Part shown: positions 50,404 through 54,016 of the stretch, piece after piece | Numbering within the stretch: the stretch's first letter is position 1 | Layout of the letters: each line of letters opens with the position of its first letter | Assembly: GCF_001403795.1 (NCBI RefSeq) | Contig: NZ_CXSU01000011.1 | Location: 818,409 to 872,424 of the forward strand | Origin: Jannaschia donghaensis | GTDB lineage: Bacteria; Pseudomonadota; Alphaproteobacteria; Rhodobacterales; Rhodobacteraceae | Reading direction: 5' to 3' | Length of the DNA stretch: 54,016 nucleotides | Position numbers and translations under genes: made by a program | The notes under the pieces: model-generated | What the model was told of the DNA's origin: nothing | The model's database searches: none | What the model saw: only the letters and a program-made list of their open reading frames with translations

Positions 50404-52407
50404 ATGCTCCGCCTGTTGACCTGCCTTGCCCTGATCCTTGCCACGCCACTGGCCGCCGCCACGTCCGACGTCGTGCGCGGCAATGCCGTCGAGGGCCGTC
50501 TGATGTCGGTCGAGAACGGCGTGGGGCCGGGCGGGGCGACGGTATCGGCCGGTCTGCACGTCGTCCTCGACGACGGATGGAAGACATACTGGCGCAGTCC
50601 GGGCGAAGTCGGCCTGCCGCCCGACCTGAACTGGGAGGGGTCGCGGAACATCGCGTCGGTCACCCTGTCCTATCCCGCGCCCACCCGGTTCGAGGCCTTC
50701 GACATCCAGAACTTCGGCTACGGTGAGGAGGTCGTCTATCCCCTGACCGTGGTGTTGGAGGAGCCGGGCGTGCCTGCGCGTCTTGACCTGCGGGCAAACC
50801 TGCTGGTCTGCGCCGAGATCTGCGTGCCCGAAACGCTGGAGATCGCGCTGGATTTGCCCGCCGGCGGGGGCATCGACGCAAGGACAGCCGCCACGCTGTC
50901 CGATTGGATCGCCAAGGTGCCGGGCACGGGGGCGCAGGCCGGCCTGATGCTGCAATCCGTACATCTGGACGAAACCGCACTGACGGTCCTCGCCACCTCC
51001 GATACGCCATTCTCGTCCCCCGACATTTTTCCCGAACATGGCGATTGGGCCTCGTTCGGCAAGCCGGCGCTTACGCTCGCCGATGGGGGCCGCACGTTGC
51101 ACGCCATCCTGCCGGTCCTGTCCCCGGGCGACGGCCCGCTGACGCTGACCCTGACGGACGGGGCACGGGCGGCGACGCTGGATGCGACCCTGTCCGCGAC
51201 CGCGCCCGCGGTCCCTGCGTCGGGTGCGGCGCTGTGGTGGATGGTGCTGGTGGCGGCTTTGGGCGGGCTGATCCTGAACGTGATGCCCTGCGTCCTGCCG
51301 GTCCTGTCGATGAAGCTGGCCGGAGCGTTGCAGGCGCGCAATCGCAGCGTGGCGCAGGTGCGGGCCGGGTTCCTGGCCTCGGTGGCCGGTGTGATGGTGT
51401 TCTTCGTCGGGCTTGCCGGGGTCGTGATCGCGGCCAAGGCGGCGGGGATGGCCGTCGGTTGGGGCGTGCAGTTCCAGCAGCCGGTCTTCCTGGCGCTGAT
51501 GATCGGGTTGATCGTGGTCTTCGCCGCCAGCATGTTCGGTTTCTTCCATGTCGGCCTGTCGTCGGGGGCGATGACGACGATGGCGCGGACCGAAGGGCGC
51601 GGCGGCTGGGGCGGCGATTTCGCCACCGGAATGTTCGCCGCCGTCATGGCCACGCCCTGTTCCGCGCCATTCATCGGGACGGCCGTGACCTATGCGCTGA
51701 CCCACGGCCCGGCGCAGATCGTGGCGGTCTTCGCGGCGATGGGACTGGGCTTGGCCGCGCCCTATCTGGCGGTTGCCATCCGTCCCGGTCTGATCCGACG
51801 GCTGCCGCGGCCCGGCGCGTGGATGGTGACCGTGCAGCGCATCCTGGGCGGTGTGCTGTTGCTGACGGCGGTCTGGCTGGTGACGGTTCTGGCGGGCAGC
51901 GCGGGCTGGACGAACGCCCTGATTGTGGGCGGTTTGGCCGCCGGGCTGCTGGTCGCGCTGGCGGCACGTCGCTGGGCGGGCGCGGTCGTGGCGGGCGGGC
52001 TGGCGGCGGTGATGCTGGCCGCCGTCGTCGTGCCCGCGCCGGACCGGCCGGCGACCGCCGTCGATGCCGGATGGGCCGTCTTCGAGGAGGCGCGCATCAT
52101 GCAGGAGGTGGCCGCCGGAAATGTCGTCTTCGTGGACGTCACCGCCGACTGGTGCCTGACCTGCAAGGCCAACAAGCGACTGGTGCTGGACCGGGGTGCC
52201 GTGGCCACGGCGCTGGCCGGGACGGTGGCGTTGCAGGCCGACTGGACACGGCCCGATGATGCCATCGCCGATTACCTGCGGCGCAACGACCGCTTCGGCA
52301 TTCCCTTCGACGCGGTCTATGGCCCCGGTGCGCCGCAGGGCATCGTCCTGCCCGAACTGCTGACCGATACTGCCGTTCTGGACGCGATCGCGACGGCCGG
52401 CGGCTGA
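50404..52407 (+). CDS. DsbD/ScsB-like protein-disulfide reductase
   Basis: 667 residues from ATG 50404. The N-terminal signal and periplasmic DsbD-like domain contain LLVCAEICVPETLEIAL with two reactive cysteines. The central eight or so membrane helices carry NVMPCVLPVL and MATPCSAPFIG (the paired membrane cysteines of the CcdA/DsbD fold). A C-terminal thioredoxin domain has DWCLTCKANKRLVLDRG (Cys-x2-Cys). It carries electrons from cytoplasmic thioredoxin across the inner membrane to periplasmic thiol proteins; the sequence type is the ScsB rather than the E. coli DsbD branch. It is divergent from the DsbA-like gene, a plausible redox partner. Confidence 0.9.
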   Translation: MLRLLTCLALILATPLAAATSDVVRGNAVEGRLMSVENGVGPGGATVSAGLHVVLDDGWKTYWRSPGEVGLPPDLNWEGSRNIASVTLSYPAPTRFEAFDIQNFGYGEEVVYPLTVVLEEPGVPARLDLRANLLVCAEICVPETLEIALDLPAGGGIDARTAATLSDWIAKVPGTGAQAGLMLQSVHLDETALTVLATSDTPFSSPDIFPEHGDWASFGKPALTLADGGRTLHAILPVLSPGDGPLTLTLTDGARAATLDATLSATAPAVPASGAALWWMVLVAALGGLILNVMPCVLPVLSMKLAGALQARNRSVAQVRAGFLASVAGVMVFFVGLAGVVIAAKAAGMAVGWGVQFQQPVFLALMIGLIVVFAASMFGFFHVGLSSGAMTTMARTEGRGGWGGDFATGMFAAVMATPCSAPFIGTAVTYALTHGPAQIVAVFAAMGLGLAAPYLAVAIRPGLIRRLPRPGAWMVTVQRILGGVLLLTAVWLVTVLAGSAGWTNALIVGGLAAGLLVALAARRWAGAVVAGGLAAVMLAAVVVPAPDRPATAVDAGWAVFEEARIMQEVAAGNVVFVDVTADWCLTCKANKRLVLDRGAVATALAGTVALQADWTRPDDAIADYLRRNDRFGIPFDAVYGPGAPQGIVLPELLTDTAVLDAIATAGG

Positions 52408-52409
52408 CG

Positions 52410-52943
52410 TCAGAGCAGGGACGCGCCGACGCGGGTCAGATGGTCGTTGACCAATGCCGTTTCGTCCGACGACAAGATCTGCGCGCGCGGATATTCCGGT
52501 GCGGCCCGGTCGTTGCGCACCGGCGTGGTCCAACCGGCGGTCGTGTCGAAAAACCGCGCCACGCCGTCTTCGCCGAATTCGCGCAGGAAACCCTGGACCA
52601 CCACGTCGAGATAGCTGAGCAGGATCGGGCGGATGTCGTCGGGCGTGCCGTGCAGGTCGTGGGGGATGTGATAGATCTGCGGACCTTCGGGCAAGGCGCT
52701 GCGCAAATATCCCGTTTCCCGCGTGTCCAGCGCCGACCAATCGCCCGCGGGCACGTCCGCTGCCAGCCCGTCGATGCGCACGCCGGTCGCAGGCTCTCCG
52801 GTCAGATAGGCGACATGGTTGATCGGCGTCGCCCGCCAGACCCGCCGCCAGCCCGTCACCGTCATGCGCGCGGTGCCCGGATAGGCATGGGTCTGCGTGT
52901 TTACCAGGCTGCCATAGCCGAAGAAGCGGTTCATCGTCGTCAT
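52410..52943 (-). CDS. Gamma-glutamylcyclotransferase-fold protein
   Basis: 177 residues from ATG 52943 (a second ATG three codons later is possible). The nucleotide-like N-terminal motif RFFGYGSLVNTQTHAYPGTA with the FGYGSLVN signature, and ALDTRETGYLRSAL carrying the catalytic Glu region, place it in the GGCT/AIG2 fold. These enzymes act on gamma-glutamyl amino acids or similar amide bonds. The C-terminal half (SYLDVVVQGFLREFGEDGVA) is longer than in small GGCT proteins. The stop is two bases after that of the DsbD-like gene. Confidence 0.8.
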   Translation of the reverse strand: MTTMNRFFGYGSLVNTQTHAYPGTARMTVTGWRRVWRATPINHVAYLTGEPATGVRIDGLAADVPAGDWSALDTRETGYLRSALPEGPQIYHIPHDLHGTPDDIRPILLSYLDVVVQGFLREFGEDGVARFFDTTAGWTTPVRNDRAAPEYPRAQILSSDETALVNDHLTRVGASLL

Positions 52944-52991
52944 GCGTATTCTTCTCTTGATCGCGAGGCGCATGTTTCGTATCGGAAACGC

Positions 52992-53146
52992 GCACGTCCG
53001 GGAGACTCTGATCCCACGGACAGGGCCGAAGGAGCAACCGCCCCGGTAAACTCTCAGGCAAACGGACCTGACGTGCAAAGACACTCTGGAGAGTGCCCCG
53101 GATCGGGGCCGCCGAAGGGATAGCGATCTCAGGCGACAGGACAGAG
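52992..53146 (+). ncRNA. Tandem glycine riboswitch upstream of gcvT
   Basis: Two aptamers are visible. In the first, GCACGTC (52992-52998) pairs with GACGTGC (53070-53076) and encloses CCGAAGGAGCAACCG and AAACTCTCAGGCAAACGGAC. In the second, CTCTG (53084-53088) pairs with CAGAG (53142-53146) and encloses GCCGCCGAAGGGATA and ATCTCAGGCGACAGGAC. These are the conserved glycine-aptamer sequences, side by side as in the cooperative gcvT riboswitch. The gcvT start follows 45 bases later, so glycine should switch on the cleavage system. Confidence 0.95.
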
Positions 53147-53159
53147 GGGGCATCGAAAC

Positions 53160-53175
53160 GGGTCGCGCGCGACCC
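53160..53175 (+). other. Perfect 16-base palindrome between riboswitch and gcvT ribosome site
   Basis: GGGTCGCGCGCGACCC is self-complementary and ends three bases before the TTGGAGG ribosome-binding site of gcvT. It may be part of the riboswitch expression platform by pairing with or exposing the GGAGG, or a simple stem. There is no T-tract, so translational control is more likely than termination. Confidence 0.4.
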
Positions 53176-53190
53176 CTTGGAGGTGCCGAC

Positions 53191-54016
53191 GTGGATGATC
53201 TGACCCTGAAGACGCTGCCGCTGGATGGCCTACACGCCGACTTCGGCGGCAAGATGGTGCCCTTCGCGGGCTACTCCATGCCGGTTCAGTATCCGGCGGG
53301 TGTGATGGCCGAACATCTGCACGTGCGCGCCAGGGCGGGCCTGTTCGATGTGTCCCACATGGGTCAGGTCGTCGTCCGCGGCGGCGGAGCGGCGGCGGCG
53401 CTGGAAACCATGCTGCCGATCGACGTTCAGGGGTTGGTCGAGGGGCGTCAACGCTACGGCTTGCTGATGCTGCCGAATGGCGGCGTGGCAGACGACCTGA
53501 TGGTGGCGAACCGGGGCGATCACCTGTTGTTGGTGGTGAACGGCGCGATGAAACATCTCGATATGGAGATCCTGGCCGCCGGCCTGCCGGATCTTTCGGT
53601 CGACCTGCTCGACGATCGCGCGTTGCTGGCCCTGCAGGGCCCGGCGGCGGAGGCGGTGCTGGAGGCGATGGTGCCCGGTGTCGCCGCGATGCGGTTCATG
53701 GACGTGCGCACATTCGTCTGGAACGGCGCGGAGCTGTGGATCAGTCGTTTTTTTTTCAAGCAGAAGACGGCATACGAGATTTCGGTCCCTGCGGAAGATG
53801 CCGACGCCTTTGCCCGCGCGTTGCTGGCCCACGATGACGTCCTGCCCATCGGTCTGGGCGCGCGCGATTCGCTGCGGCTGGAGGCGGGGATGCCGCTTTA
53901 CGGTCAGGACCTGACGGCCGAGATTTCGCCGGTGGAGGCGGGGCTTGGCTGGGCGATCCAGAAGGTCCGCCGCACCGATGGGGCCCGCGCGGGCGGCTTT
54001 CCCGGGGCTGACCGGG
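53191..54016 (+). CDS. gcvT: Aminomethyltransferase GcvT, 3'-truncated by window end and containing an adapter artefact
   Basis: Open from GTG 53191 (GGAGG seven bases upstream) to the window end, 275 codons. The T-protein pattern is clear: LPLDGLHADFGGKMVPFAGY then SMPVQYPAGVMAEH, GLFDVSHMGQ, ALLALQGPAAEAVLEAM, PIGLGARDSLRLEAGMPLYG and SPVEAGLGW. It transfers the aminomethyl carbon of glycine to tetrahydrofolate. At about residues 187-194 the family motif SGYTGEDG reads FFFKQKTA, which is an Illumina adapter translated in frame, not a natural change; see the separate entry. Flanking sequence remains in frame and normal. Confidence 0.93.
   Translation, partial: MDDLTLKTLPLDGLHADFGGKMVPFAGYSMPVQYPAGVMAEHLHVRARAGLFDVSHMGQVVVRGGGAAAALETMLPIDVQGLVEGRQRYGLLMLPNGGVADDLMVANRGDHLLLVVNGAMKHLDMEILAAGLPDLSVDLLDDRALLALQGPAAEAVLEAMVPGVAAMRFMDVRTFVWNGAELWISRFFFKQKTAYEISVPAEDADAFARALLAHDDVLPIGLGARDSLRLEAGMPLYGQDLTAEISPVEAGLGWAIQKVRRTDGARAGGFPGADR
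53748..53780 (+). other. Illumina P7 adapter with T-run embedded in gcvT (artefact)
   Basis: A run of nine T (53748-53756) is followed by the 24-base P7 flow-cell oligonucleotide, beginning CAAGCAGAAG and ending CATACGAGAT (53757-53780). In reads that run past an insert, this adapter appears next to a homopolymer, which reverse-complemented gives exactly this T-run plus adapter. The last part (GAAGACGG then TACGAGAT) resembles the natural gcvT codons for GEDGYEI, which explains mispriming or assembly at this site. Bases here should not be treated as genome sequence. Confidence 0.97.

Noticed and set aside
53678-53914. A 78-codon ORF on the plus strand with SSRRRHTRFR
   Set aside because: It is the other-frame translation of the sequencing adapter plus gcvT, a familiar contamination signature, not a gene.
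1-54016. CRISPR arrays, tRNA or rRNA genes, insertion sequences
   Set aside because: No spaced direct-repeat array, no transposase-like protein, and no tRNA- or rRNA-like sequence was seen in any intergenic gap.

Overview
The window is about 54 kb of GC-rich DNA with tightly packed, often stop/start-overlapping operons. It looks like the chromosome of a marine Rhodobacterales (Roseobacter-group) alphaproteobacterium. Pointers to this are a motB-flgE-flgK-flgL-flgI flagellar block, a seven-gene Mrp (mnhA-G) sodium/proton antiporter operon, a stand-alone Hint-domain protein, a DUF1523 gene, an ALDH16-like double aldehyde dehydrogenase next to deoC, and CtrA-like promoter boxes. This assignment rests on gene content and style; no rRNA or tRNA gene is present.

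Layout. 1-3589: end of an FtsX-type ABC permease, an AttH/CrtC-like lipocalin-type secreted protein and an FMN-binding PNPOx-like protein, all overlapping. 3644-9538: flagellar motor, hook, junction and P-ring genes. 9601-12268: S49 peptidase, a 53-residue membrane/zinc-ribbon protein, a Ca2+/Na+ antiporter-family protein and a pteridine-reductase-like SDR. 12269-12573: AT-rich gap with a perfect DnaA-box sequence. 12574-15876: uvrC, pgsA, moaD, moaE. 15879-18488: Hint protein, an atypical SDR and a TspO-like membrane protein. 18611-23709 (minus strand): orphan peptide-type solute-binding protein, a three-gene SCO/cysteine-rich periplasmic operon, endonuclease III and an M20 peptidase. 23836-31000: an eight-gene operon of mostly unassigned proteins around a AAA+ ATPase; this is the best candidate here for an undescribed system. 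31013-32071: a solitary PD-(D/E)XK (HsdR_N-like) nuclease whose start codon lies in a perfect palindrome. 32129-37814: the Mrp antiporter. 37913-39628: an OxyR-like LysR regulator lacking one redox cysteine, and a TSUP permease. 39640-43859 (minus): ALDH16-like enzyme, deoC and an inositol-monophosphatase-like protein with missing metal ligands. 44004-50248: radC, GST, TetR, metR/metF, two thioesterases, an ACT protein and a DsbA-like protein. 50404-52407: DsbD/ScsB-like reductase. 52410-52943: gamma-glutamylcyclotransferase-like protein. 52992-54016: tandem glycine riboswitch and the start of gcvT.

Functional links. DeoC makes acetaldehyde that the ALDH can oxidise. The DsbA-like oxidase and the DsbD/ScsB-like reductase are neighbours in periplasmic thiol chemistry. 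MetR is divergent from metF across an inverted repeat. The glycine riboswitch precedes glycine-cleavage gcvT.

A data-quality warning: positions 53748-53780 inside gcvT are a run of nine T followed by the exact Illumina P7 adapter sequence. It replaces, in frame, the conserved SGYTGEDG segment of GcvT, so that stretch is a sequencing or assembly artefact and not biology. All identifications come from reading motifs and neighbourhoods by eye; no database search was possible.
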